5,610 bases of DNA from Pseudomonadota bacterium (GTDB lineage Bacteria > Pseudomonadota > Gammaproteobacteria > Acidiferrobacterales > Acidiferrobacteraceae), in contig JAJZZU010000193.1 of NCBI GenBank assembly GCA_021797365.1, positions 1 through 5,610 of the forward strand. The letters run 5' to 3'. Below the pieces are notes generated by a model that was not told the DNA's origin, did no database searches, and saw only the letters and a program-made list of their open reading frames with translations. Position numbers and translations under genes: made by a program. This document shows, piece after piece, positions 1 through 5,610 of this stretch; the stretch's first letter is position 1, and every line of letters starts with the position of its first letter.

Positions 1-94
1 CCTGCCCACGCCCGATCTCGCCTACGATCGCAAGGACCTTGGACGTCCCTATATCCAGCCCCACCACGAGCCGAGCGTCACCCTTTCTTGTCAT
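1..94 (-). CDS. ftsA: Cell division protein FtsA, N-terminal fragment (runs off the left edge)
   Basis: Only the first 31 codons are inside the window. FtsA is an actin-like ATPase that tethers FtsZ filaments to the inner membrane and recruits later divisome proteins. The visible protein begins MTRKGDARLVVGLDIGTSKV and continues LAIVGEIGRGQ. The GLDIGTSK stretch (residues 12-19) is the phosphate-1 loop of the actin/Hsp70 fold, and E. coli FtsA has a very similar start (LVVGLEIGTAKV). The ATG at 94-92 overlaps the ftsQ stop by 4 nt (ATGA), and a GGGGGA Shine-Dalgarno lies 7 nt upstream. Position directly after ftsQ is the canonical order, with ftsZ expected next outside the window. The short fragment limits what can be said about the rest of the protein, but motif and context make the identity very likely. 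Confidence 0.93.
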   Translation of the reverse strand, partial: MTRKGDARLVVGLDIGTSKVLAIVGEIGRGQ

Positions 95-867
95 TTCTTA
101 TCCCCCGAGCCCGTCTTCCAGCCTATGGCAAAGCCGTTCGTGTACCGTAAATCGACCTGCTGCATCATGCGCCGCCTGGCGGCGAGTTGGGGGTACACCG
201 TCAAAAATCGGGCCAGCCGCGCGCATGCCTTGCGCCCCAAAACGAGCTGTGGTCCACCGCGCAGGGCCACCCGCCAGGTGCCGCGATTGGACAGATCCAC
301 GGCCGTGACGACAAGCCCCGCGGGCTTCAAAAGCGCCTGAAGCCGTCCATAGTGAGCCCACATCTCCTGCTCGCTGCCGACCGGCCCCTGGAAGACTGGG
401 AGCCCCGCCGGCGGCTCGTAGCCTTGCACATGGACATGTCCACCGCTGGTATCGACCCACCCGCCATGCGCCCAGCGCGCGGCAAGACGCAGGCGCCCCA
501 CATAAATCACAAGGGCGCGCGGGAAGCGCCGTTCGACGCGCACCGATCCCACCCACGGCACACCGGCCACAGCGGTGCGCACGGCATCAAGCGGCAAGGT
601 GTAGAAATTTTGGTAGAGAAATGGCCGCACGGCCGCCACGAGCAGCGGTTGCGGTATGTGCCCGAGATGACCGATGACGCGCACCGAGCGCACCGGGAAC
701 CGGTTGGGGGCAAGCACTGCGTGCACGCCCAGGGCCGCCGCCAGCCCCGCGAAGACCACAAGCGCGATGCGCGCGTGTCGCCGGTCGAGGCGGCCCAGCG
801 GACGGGCGGCGCGCGAACCCCGGCGATCATGCGCCAGTCGCGTCCTGATATCCGCCCCGATCCTCAT
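91..867 (-). CDS. ftsQ: Cell division protein FtsQ
   Basis: FtsQ is a bitopic inner-membrane protein that forms the FtsQLB complex and links early and late divisome components. The 258-residue product has the family layout. An Arg-rich cytoplasmic tail (about 1-32) is followed by one transmembrane helix (about 33-53, RIALVVFAGLAAALGVHAVLA). A POTRA domain (about 57-125) contains NFYTLPLDAVRTAVAGVPWV. The periplasmic beta domain ends in VDLRYTNGFAIGW (238-250), corresponding to the C-terminal strand that contacts FtsB in E. coli. Length is close to the 276 aa of E. coli FtsQ. The ATG at 867 is preceded by GGAGG and overlaps the ddlB stop (ATGA); the reading frame stays open further upstream, but only as a shadow of ddlB. 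The segment linking POTRA and beta domains reads GRLRLAARW (123-131) where E. coli has VEQQPVARW, so the Glu and Pro are missing. The assignment is firm from architecture and position. Confidence 0.95.
   Translation of the reverse strand: MRIGADIRTRLAHDRRGSRAARPLGRLDRRHARIALVVFAGLAAALGVHAVLAPNRFPVRSVRVIGHLGHIPQPLLVAAVRPFLYQNFYTLPLDAVRTAVAGVPWVGSVRVERRFPRALVIYVGRLRLAARWAHGGWVDTSGGHVHVQGYEPPAGLPVFQGPVGSEQEMWAHYGRLQALLKPAGLVVTAVDLSNRGTWRVALRGGPQLVLGRKACARLARFLTVYPQLAARRRMMQQVDLRYTNGFAIGWKTGSGDKK
102..106 (-). promoter_or_regulatory. Shine-Dalgarno for ftsA (weak type)
   Basis: The minus strand reads GGGGGATAAGAA immediately before the ftsA ATG. The G-run is an imperfect match to the GGAGG core, with 7 nt of spacing. 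It lies inside the last codons of ftsQ. Confidence 0.6.
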
Positions 868-1769
868 GGCGCCTCCAGGGTTTCGGATAGGATGGCGAGG
901 ACCAGGTCCTCGAAGGACAGGCCGGCGGCGCGCGACGCCATCGGGACCAGGCTGTGGTCGGTCATGCCCGGGATGGTATTGAGCTCGAGCACATGCGGTG
1001 CGCCGTCGCCATCGGCCATGATGTCGACGCGTCCCCAGCCGCGCGCGCCGAGCGCCTGAAAGGTCGCCCAGGCCAGTGCCTGCATGGCACGCTCTTCTGC
1101 GACCGACAGACCGGACGGGCAATGATAACGCGTGGTGTTCAGGAGGTACTTGGCCTCGTAATCGTAGAATGCCTGCGGGGTCTCGAGTCTTATGATCGGC
1201 AAGGTCCGGTCGCCGAGGATGGCGCAGGTGTATTCGGGGCCTGTCATGCACGCCTCGGCAAGGACTGGGCCATAGGCGCGTGCCTTGCGAAAGGCCAAGC
1301 CGAGATCGGCCGACGACAGCACCTTGCTGACCCCGATGCTCGAACCCTCGGATACCGGTTTCAGGATGAGCGGGAACCCAAGCGAGGCGGCGGTCGCAAG
1401 ATCCGCCTCGTGGTGGAGTAGGCGAAAGTCGGGCGTGGGCAGGGATGCGGCGCGTAATACCGCCTTGGTCAACATCTTGTCCATGGCCACTGCCGAGGCC
1501 GCCACCCCGCTTCCCGTATAAGGCATGCCCATCACCTCGAGCAGACCTTGCACGCAACCGTCCTCGCCGAAACGGCCGTGAAGCGCGATGAAGGCGCGAT
1601 CATAACCTTCGGCGAGACGCGCCGCGAGGTCGTGCCCCACGTCGATCCCATGGGCATCGATACCACGCGCCTGCAGGGCCGCCAGCACCGCCTGACCGCT
1701 CTTCAGGGACACGGCGCGTTCCGCAGACATCCCTCCATGGAGGACCGCGACCTTCCCGTAACGACTCAT
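864..1769 (-). CDS. ddlB: D-alanine--D-alanine ligase (DdlB type)
   Basis: This cytoplasmic ATP-grasp enzyme joins two D-alanines using ATP, giving the dipeptide that MurF adds to the peptidoglycan stem. The product is 301 aa (E. coli DdlB is 306). Visible motifs are HGGMSAERAVSLKSG (11-25) with the substrate-binding Glu17, IALHGRFGEDG (61-71), the ATP-binding lysines Lys98 (AMDK) and Lys137 (LILKP), EGSSIGVSK (141-149) with Ser143, FYDYEAKY (201-208), WGRVDIM (245-251), LELNTIPGMT (261-270) with metal ligands Glu262 and Asn264 (plus Asp249), and HSLVP (272-276). Tyr208 aligns with E. coli Tyr216. A Phe there is typical of D-lactate-accepting ligases, so ordinary D-Ala-D-Ala specificity is inferred. 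The ATG at 1769 has GGAGG upstream and overlaps the murB stop (ATGA); the frame is open upstream but without family similarity. The C-terminus overlaps the ftsQ start. Confidence 0.97.
   Translation of the reverse strand: MSRYGKVAVLHGGMSAERAVSLKSGQAVLAALQARGIDAHGIDVGHDLAARLAEGYDRAFIALHGRFGEDGCVQGLLEVMGMPYTGSGVAASAVAMDKMLTKAVLRAASLPTPDFRLLHHEADLATAASLGFPLILKPVSEGSSIGVSKVLSSADLGLAFRKARAYGPVLAEACMTGPEYTCAILGDRTLPIIRLETPQAFYDYEAKYLLNTTRYHCPSGLSVAEERAMQALAWATFQALGARGWGRVDIMADGDGAPHVLELNTIPGMTDHSLVPMASRAAGLSFEDLVLAILSETLEAP
872..876 (-). promoter_or_regulatory. Shine-Dalgarno for ftsQ
   Basis: A perfect GGAGG on the minus strand, 4 nt before the ATG at 867 and inside the last codons of ddlB. It fixes the ftsQ start within a frame that stays open far upstream. 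Confidence 0.75.
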
Positions 1770-2653
1770 CCGACCTCCCCCACAATCTTGACCTCGGGGC
1801 TCAACACGATGCCGGTGCGCTCCTGGACCAGCGCCTGTACCCGACCGATCAGGCATTCGATATCGGCGGCGCACGCGGTGCCGTCATTGATGATGAAATT
1901 GGCGTGGCGCGGCGAGACCATCGCGCCCCCTTCGCGCAGCCCCTTCAGACCGGCGGCCTCGATCAATCGGCCGGCGTGGTCGCCCGGCGGGTTACGGAAC
2001 ACCGATCCGGCATTGGCGGTATGCATGGGCTGGGTGCGATTACGAATCGCCAGATGCTCCCGGATACGCGCCATGCCCACCTCGGGCTCAGCCGCCGGTA
2101 ATGCGAACGACGCGCTCACAAACCACTCCTCGCGGGGCGATATGGCACGTCGATAGGCGATGTCGAAATCGGCGCGCGTACGCCGGTCGATCTGGCCGTG
2201 CCGGTCGATGGTCTCGACGGCGGCGACATACTCCCAGATCTCGTGTCCGCCAGCCCCGGCATTCATCGCCAATGCCCCGCCCACCGTGCCGGGTATCCCC
2301 GCCAGAAACTCGAGGCCCGCGTAGCCGGACTGGGCGCAAAAGCGCGCCAATTTGGCGAGCGGCACACCGGCCTCGGCGCGCACGGTCGCGCCTACGATCC
2401 CAAGATCGCCAAGCCCGCCTGCGGTGACCAGGACCGCGCCCCTGAACCCGCCGTCACGCACGAGCGTGTTGCTGCCAAGACCGAGCCACAGCAGAGGGCT
2501 GTCGCGATGCGCGGATAGAAACGCGGCGAGTGCCGTGACCGTCGGTGGCACATAGAAAAGATCGGCCGGCCCGCCGACGCGCCAGGTGGTCCGTCCCGCG
2601 AGACGCTCGCCGTAACGCACAGCGGTGTCGACCTTAGGAGTCAAGGCGCTCAC
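1766..2653 (-). CDS. murB: UDP-N-acetylenolpyruvoylglucosamine reductase MurB (short, type II-like)
   Basis: MurB is a cytoplasmic FAD enzyme that uses NADPH to reduce UDP-GlcNAc-enolpyruvate to UDP-MurNAc, the substrate of MurC next door. The 295-aa product shows the FAD-binding (PCMH-type) motifs [10 protein letters not shown] (22-31), [16 protein letters not shown] (57-72) and [19 protein letters not shown] (118-136). It then shows YRRA (167-170) with the active-site Arg168, NAGSVFRNP (214-222) with the likely proton-donor Ser217, [14 protein letters not shown] (243-256), and LSPEVKIVG (284-292) with catalytic Glu287. The length fits the shorter type II MurB rather than the roughly 340-aa type I enzyme of E. 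coli; this subtype call is an inference. The start is GTG at 2653, overlapping the murC stop as GTGA, with GGAGG 5 nt upstream; it leaves about 21 residues before TTWRVGG, as usual for the family. Location between murC and ddlB differs from E. coli, where murB is unlinked. Confidence 0.97.
   Translation of the reverse strand: MSALTPKVDTAVRYGERLAGRTTWRVGGPADLFYVPPTVTALAAFLSAHRDSPLLWLGLGSNTLVRDGGFRGAVLVTAGGLGDLGIVGATVRAEAGVPLAKLARFCAQSGYAGLEFLAGIPGTVGGALAMNAGAGGHEIWEYVAAVETIDRHGQIDRRTRADFDIAYRRAISPREEWFVSASFALPAAEPEVGMARIREHLAIRNRTQPMHTANAGSVFRNPPGDHAGRLIEAAGLKGLREGGAMVSPRHANFIINDGTACAADIECLIGRVQALVQERTGIVLSPEVKIVGEVG
1774..1778 (-). promoter_or_regulatory. Shine-Dalgarno for ddlB
   Basis: The minus strand reads GGGGGAGGTCGG directly before the ATG at 1769. 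The GGAGG core is 4 nt from the start and lies inside the end of murB. It supports this start over the upstream extension of the frame. Confidence 0.75.
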
Positions 2654-4041
2654 TGTTCCCTCCGAAACGCATCCGGCAGGGTCAAGGCCGCCTGACCGAT
2701 ATTGCCGGCGCCGAGTGTCAATACGAGGTCATTGGCCGCCACTACCGGGGCCAGGATCCGCGGCAGGTCGGCCAGGCTTTCGACAAATACCGGATGGCGC
2801 CCGCGGGCCCGCAGCGAGCGGCACAAGGCACGGCCATCGGCGCCACTGATAGGGGCCTCGCCGGCCCCGTAGACCTCGGTCACGAACAGGTTGTCGATAT
2901 CCGCCAGGGCGGACGCGAAATCCTCGAGCAGGTCGTGCGTACGCGTGTAACGATGCGGCTGGAAAACCACCACGAGCCGGCGATCGGGCCACCCACCACG
3001 CGCGGCGGCGAGCGTTGCCCGGATCTCGCGCGGGTGGTGGGCATAGTCATCGACGAAAAGGACATCGCCGCCCGCGAGCTCCGAAAGGGCATTGATCTGA
3101 AAGCGCCGGCCTATACCCGAGAAGGTCCTAAGGCCCCTGGCAATGTCTTCACGCTTGGCGCCCAGTTCATGGCCGGCGGCGATGGCAGCGAGCGCGTTCA
3201 GGACATTGTGGCGTCCCGGATGGCGCAGCGATGCGGTAAGCCAGGCCTCCTCGCCCTGGTAGGCGACCGTGAAATGCATATTCTGTCCTTCCTGGACGAT
3301 GGCATGGGCGCGCATCTCGGCGTCATCGCTCACTCCGTAGGTGAGCACGGGCTTATGGATATCGGGCAACAGTTCACGAATCACAGGATCATCGACGCAT
3401 ACGATGGCGAGCCCATAGAAGGGCAAATTATGCAGGAACGCCAGAAATGCCTGCTTCAGCCGCTGAAAGTCTCCGCCGTATGTGGCCATGTGGTCGGAAT
3501 CGATATTCGTGACGATCGCGATCAAGGGCTGGAGATGCAGGAATGAGGCATCGCTCTCGTCGGCCTCCGCCACGAGATAGCGGCCGCGCCCGAGCCGCGC
3601 ATGACTACCTATACTGTTCAAGCGGCCGCCGATGACAAATGTAGGATCGAGCCCGGCCTGCCCGAGGACGCTTGCCACAAGGCTCGTGGTCGTGGTCTTA
3701 CCGTGGGTCCCGGCGACCGCCACCCCTTGCTGTAAGCGCATAAGCTCGCCCAGCATCTCGGCGCGCGGGATCACCGGGATCTTGGCCGCGCGCGCAGCCA
3801 GGACCTCAGGGTTCTCGGGCGAGATCGCCGACGACACGACCACCACATCCTGCGCGCACACAAGGCCCTGGTCATGGCCGATGTGGACCTTGATTCCAAG
3901 ACCTGCAAGCCGCCGGGTAGTAGCGCTCTCGGCGGCATCCGATCCCGATACCTCGAACTTGAGATTATGGAGGACCTCGGCGATACCGCACATGCCGGCC
4001 CCGCCTATGCCCACGAAATGAATGCGATGGACATTATGCAT
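2650..4041 (-). CDS. murC: UDP-N-acetylmuramate--L-alanine ligase MurC
   Basis: MurC is the first Mur ligase: in the cytoplasm it couples ATP hydrolysis to attachment of L-alanine to UDP-MurNAc, the product of the adjacent murB. The 463-aa product has the three-domain Mur ligase layout. The N-terminal UDP-binding Rossmann domain carries [18 protein letters not shown] (7-24). The central ATPase domain carries the P-loop [10 protein letters not shown] (111-120, Lys115), [10 protein letters not shown] (159-168), [13 protein letters not shown] (178-190) and [13 protein letters not shown] (274-286). The C-terminal domain carries DDYAHHP (331-337), FQPHRYTRT (360-368) and GAGNIG (444-449). The frame is open for 74 codons further upstream, but that extension is out-of-frame murG sequence. 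The ATG at 4041 is chosen because GGAGG lies 6 nt upstream and the glycine-rich loop starts at residue 11, as in homologues. It overlaps murG by 8 nt, and its TGA stop overlaps the murB GTG. Confidence 0.98.
   Translation of the reverse strand: MHNVHRIHFVGIGGAGMCGIAEVLHNLKFEVSGSDAAESATTRRLAGLGIKVHIGHDQGLVCAQDVVVVSSAISPENPEVLAARAAKIPVIPRAEMLGELMRLQQGVAVAGTHGKTTTTSLVASVLGQAGLDPTFVIGGRLNSIGSHARLGRGRYLVAEADESDASFLHLQPLIAIVTNIDSDHMATYGGDFQRLKQAFLAFLHNLPFYGLAIVCVDDPVIRELLPDIHKPVLTYGVSDDAEMRAHAIVQEGQNMHFTVAYQGEEAWLTASLRHPGRHNVLNALAAIAAGHELGAKREDIARGLRTFSGIGRRFQINALSELAGGDVLFVDDYAHHPREIRATLAAARGGWPDRRLVVVFQPHRYTRTHDLLEDFASALADIDNLFVTEVYGAGEAPISGADGRALCRSLRARGRHPVFVESLADLPRILAPVVAANDLVLTLGAGNIGQAALTLPDAFRREQ
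2659..2663 (-). promoter_or_regulatory. Shine-Dalgarno deciding the GTG start of murB
   Basis: The minus strand reads GGAGGGAACA followed by GTG at 2653. The perfect GGAGG core, 5 nt from the codon, supports this non-ATG start. The site lies within the last codons of murC. Confidence 0.75.
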
Positions 4042-5110
4042 GAGCGGCCTCCAGGCATGCGGCCACGATGCGTTCGGTGGCGTCGGGCATGGCGCACGCG
4101 CGGCTACGCTCGGCCATGCGCATACCCACCTCCGGCGAGCGCGCAAGCCCCTCGATGAGCTCCGCGACATGGGACGGGGAGAACTCCACCTGCGGGACAC
4201 ACAAGGCCGCCTCGCGGTCCACCAGGAAGCGGGCATTGGCGGTTTGGTGGTCGTCGGTAGCATGCGGAAACGGGACGAGCACGGCGGCGATTCCCACCGC
4301 GCACAATTCCGCGATCGTCATCGCGCCGGCGCGGCATACGACCACATCCGCCCACTCGTATTCAGCGGCCATGTCGTCCAAAAATGCCGTTACCCGGGCC
4401 TCGATCCCACGCGCCGCATAGGCCTCCGTGGTGGCGCTAAGCTCGCGGTTCCCGGTCTGGTGATGGACAGCAGGCCGCCACGCCGGATCGATCAAGGCCA
4501 CGGCCTGCGGCACGACGCTATTCAATATCGACGCCCCCTGGCTGCCCCCCACGACGAGCACGCGCAAGGGCGGGACGCGGCCTTTGAGGCGGATCTCGGG
4601 GTGCGCGACGTTCAATATCTCCGAACGCACCGGGTTGCCGGTGTGCACGGCCCCAGGTAGCGAGCGGAACGCCTCCGGAAACCCGCACAACACGCGATCG
4701 GCGAACAGTGCAAGCCAGCGGTTGGTGAGGCCCGCCAGCGCGTTTTGCTCATGCACGACAAGCGGGGTGCGTGTAAGCCAGGCTATGATGCCGCCGGGGC
4801 CGGCGACAAACCCGCCGAGCGCAAGCACGACATCCGGTCGCCGCCGCCGGAAGATCCGGTAGGTCTGCCAGAGCGCGATGGTAAGACGCCCCGGGAGAAA
4901 GGCCAGATCACGCAGCGATCCGCGTCGCAGCCCCTGGATCGTGATCCAATCCACGCAGAAGCCGGCGGCGGGCACCACGCGCGCCTCGAGACCGCGCTCC
5001 GTACCGATCCAGGCCACCGCCACCCCCTGGGCGCGCAAGGCGCGGGCCACGGCCAGGGCCGGGAATACGTGCCCGCCCGTACCGCCGGCGGCGATCAGGA
5101 CGGTCTTCAT
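4034..5110 (-). CDS. murG: MurG, UDP-GlcNAc transferase to lipid I (lipid II synthase)
   Basis: MurG is a GT-B (family 28) glycosyltransferase at the inner face of the cytoplasmic membrane. It transfers GlcNAc from UDP-GlcNAc to undecaprenyl-pyrophosphoryl-MurNAc-pentapeptide, completing lipid II, which FtsW polymerises at the septum. The 358-aa product shows the glycine-rich loops [14 protein letters not shown] (9-22), [11 protein letters not shown] (97-107) and [12 protein letters not shown] (186-197). It also has [17 protein letters not shown] (118-134), TGNPVRSEI (157-165), HHQTGN (216-221), [27 protein letters not shown] (243-269) and the sugar-nucleotide site [15 protein letters not shown] (279-293). 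Length matches the family (E. coli 355 aa). The ATG at 5110 overlaps the ftsW TGA (ATGA) and is preceded by AGGGGG at 7 nt; the frame is open to 5509, but that part is ftsW read in another frame. The TAA stop lies inside the first codons of murC. Confidence 0.98.
   Translation of the reverse strand: MKTVLIAAGGTGGHVFPALAVARALRAQGVAVAWIGTERGLEARVVPAAGFCVDWITIQGLRRGSLRDLAFLPGRLTIALWQTYRIFRRRRPDVVLALGGFVAGPGGIIAWLTRTPLVVHEQNALAGLTNRWLALFADRVLCGFPEAFRSLPGAVHTGNPVRSEILNVAHPEIRLKGRVPPLRVLVVGGSQGASILNSVVPQAVALIDPAWRPAVHHQTGNRELSATTEAYAARGIEARVTAFLDDMAAEYEWADVVVCRAGAMTIAELCAVGIAAVLVPFPHATDDHQTANARFLVDREAALCVPQVEFSPSHVAELIEGLARSPEVGMRMAERSRACAMPDATERIVAACLEAAHA
4048..4052 (-). promoter_or_regulatory. 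Shine-Dalgarno deciding the murC start
   Basis: A perfect GGAGG on the minus strand (CTGGAGGCCGCTC then ATG), 6 nt before the ATG at 4041 and inside the end of murG. It picks this start out of a frame that is open to about 4263. Confidence 0.78.
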
Positions 5111-5610
5111 CGCGAGGCCCCCTGGGCCTTGCGCTCGCGATCGATGCGCAGCAAAAGCCCGAGCGCGGTGCAGCTCATCAAGGTACTCGAACCACCATAA
5201 CTCAACAGCGGCAATGCCAGCCCCTTGGTCGGCAAAACCCCCATGTCGACCCCCATATTGATGATCGCCTCTAGGCCGATCAGGATGGCGACCCCCTGGG
5301 CGACATAACAGGAGTAGAGATCGCCGTCCCGGCGTGCGGCCTCGGCAATCTGGAAGGCGCGGACCACGAGGATGGCGAAGAGCCCGATCACAAACAGTAC
5401 GCCGGCCAGCCCGAACTCCTCGGCTATGATCGCAAACAGGAAATCGGTATGCGAGGCCGGCAAATAATAAAGTTTCTGGATACTGAGACCGAGACCGCGG
5501 CCGAACCATCCCCCACGCCCGAAGGCCATGAGCGACTGGACCAGCTGATAACCGTCACCCTTGGCGCGCGCGAAGGGGTGCAGGAAACCTATCACACGAT
5601 CCTCCCGATA
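5107..5610 (-). CDS. ftsW: Septal peptidoglycan glycosyltransferase FtsW, C-terminal part (5' end beyond the right edge)
   Basis: FtsW is the SEDS-family polytopic inner-membrane enzyme that polymerises lipid II at the division site with FtsI. The last 167 residues are present; numbering here starts at the first codon in the window. The reading frame runs to the window edge (YREDR precedes the GTG at 5595, which is an internal Val, not a start). Visible are a periplasmic-loop segment FLHPFARAKGDGYQLVQSLM (9-28), AFGRGGWFGRGLG (29-41), and SHTDFLFAIIAEEFG (53-67), whose Asp56 matches the conserved essential SEDS aspartate. Hydrophobic spans follow at about 68-88 and 103-119, then the signature GVLPTKGLALPLLSYGGSS (124-142) and a final membrane span ending in LLLRIDRE. 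FtsW rather than RodA is favoured by the wording of these motifs and by position directly before murG. The TGA stop is shared with the murG start. Confidence 0.95.
   Translation of the reverse strand, partial: YREDRVIGFLHPFARAKGDGYQLVQSLMAFGRGGWFGRGLGLSIQKLYYLPASHTDFLFAIIAEEFGLAGVLFVIGLFAILVVRAFQIAEAARRDGDLYSCYVAQGVAILIGLEAIINMGVDMGVLPTKGLALPLLSYGGSSTLMSCTALGLLLRIDRERKAQGASR
5118..5123 (-). promoter_or_regulatory. Shine-Dalgarno for murG (imperfect)
   Basis: The minus strand reads AGGGGGCCTCGCG before the ATG at 5110. AGGGGG matches AGGAGG at five of six positions, with 7 nt spacing, inside the last codons of ftsW. Confidence 0.6.

Noticed and set aside
597..630. AT-richer patch inside ftsQ considered as a promoter for ftsA
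   Set aside because: On the minus strand, the best -35-like and -10-like hexamers match the consensus at only about half of their positions, and the patch encodes conserved POTRA residues (FLYQNFYTL).
187..1059. Plus-strand open frame of 290 codons opposite ftsQ and ddlB
   Set aside because: It is antisense to two well-supported genes, its translation resembles no family I know, and long spurious frames are expected opposite coding sequence in GC-rich DNA.
868..1557. Long upstream extension of the ftsQ frame
   Set aside because: It is out-of-frame ddlB sequence with no family similarity; the ATG at 867 with its GGAGG gives the expected FtsQ architecture.
2794..3546. Plus-strand open frame of 250 codons opposite murC
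   Set aside because: It lies entirely antisense to conserved murC motifs and has no recognisable domain, so it is best explained as a coding shadow.
4042..4263. 74-codon upstream extension of the murC frame
   Set aside because: It is murG read out of frame, of low complexity and rich in Arg, Pro and Ser, and the start at 4041 has GGAGG and the correct family N-terminus.
5593..5595. GTG at 5595 as a possible start of the right-hand gene
   Set aside because: The frame continues to the window edge with FtsW-like residues (YREDR) before it, so the GTG encodes an internal valine.

Overview
This window is an uninterrupted piece of a bacterial division and cell wall (dcw) cluster. All genes lie on the minus strand, so transcription runs from the right end to the left end. 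The order is ftsW (3' part only), murG, murC, murB, ddlB, ftsQ, ftsA (first 31 codons only). The DNA is GC-rich. The gene order and the FtsQ, FtsA and DdlB sequences resemble those of Gammaproteobacteria. E. coli has the same order except that its murB lies elsewhere; here murB sits between murC and ddlB, as in Alphaproteobacteria and some Gammaproteobacteria. I cannot name the genus.

Layout, reading leftwards on the minus strand: ftsW (>5610 to 5107), the SEDS glycosyltransferase of the divisome; murG (5110-4034), lipid II synthesis; murC (4041-2650), addition of L-Ala to UDP-MurNAc; murB (2653-1766), reduction to UDP-MurNAc; ddlB (1769-864), D-Ala-D-Ala synthesis; ftsQ (867-91), the membrane-anchored divisome scaffold; ftsA (94 to <1), the actin-like membrane tether of FtsZ. 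There is no intergenic DNA. Every one of the six junctions is a stop/start overlap: five of 4 nt (four ATGA, one GTGA) and one of 8 nt. Each start has a purine-rich Shine-Dalgarno sequence inside the end of the preceding gene.

Together the genes supply precursor steps (MurB, then MurC; DdlB for the terminal dipeptide; MurG for the final lipid step), the septal polymerase (FtsW) and two divisome assembly proteins (FtsQ, FtsA). The catalytic motifs of the four complete enzymes are present, and I see no frameshift, insertion element, RNA gene, CRISPR array or terminator. This is ordinary core-genome content, and I found no evidence of an undescribed system. The points most worth a second look are the unbroken chain of overlapping genes and an altered motif at the end of the FtsQ POTRA domain.
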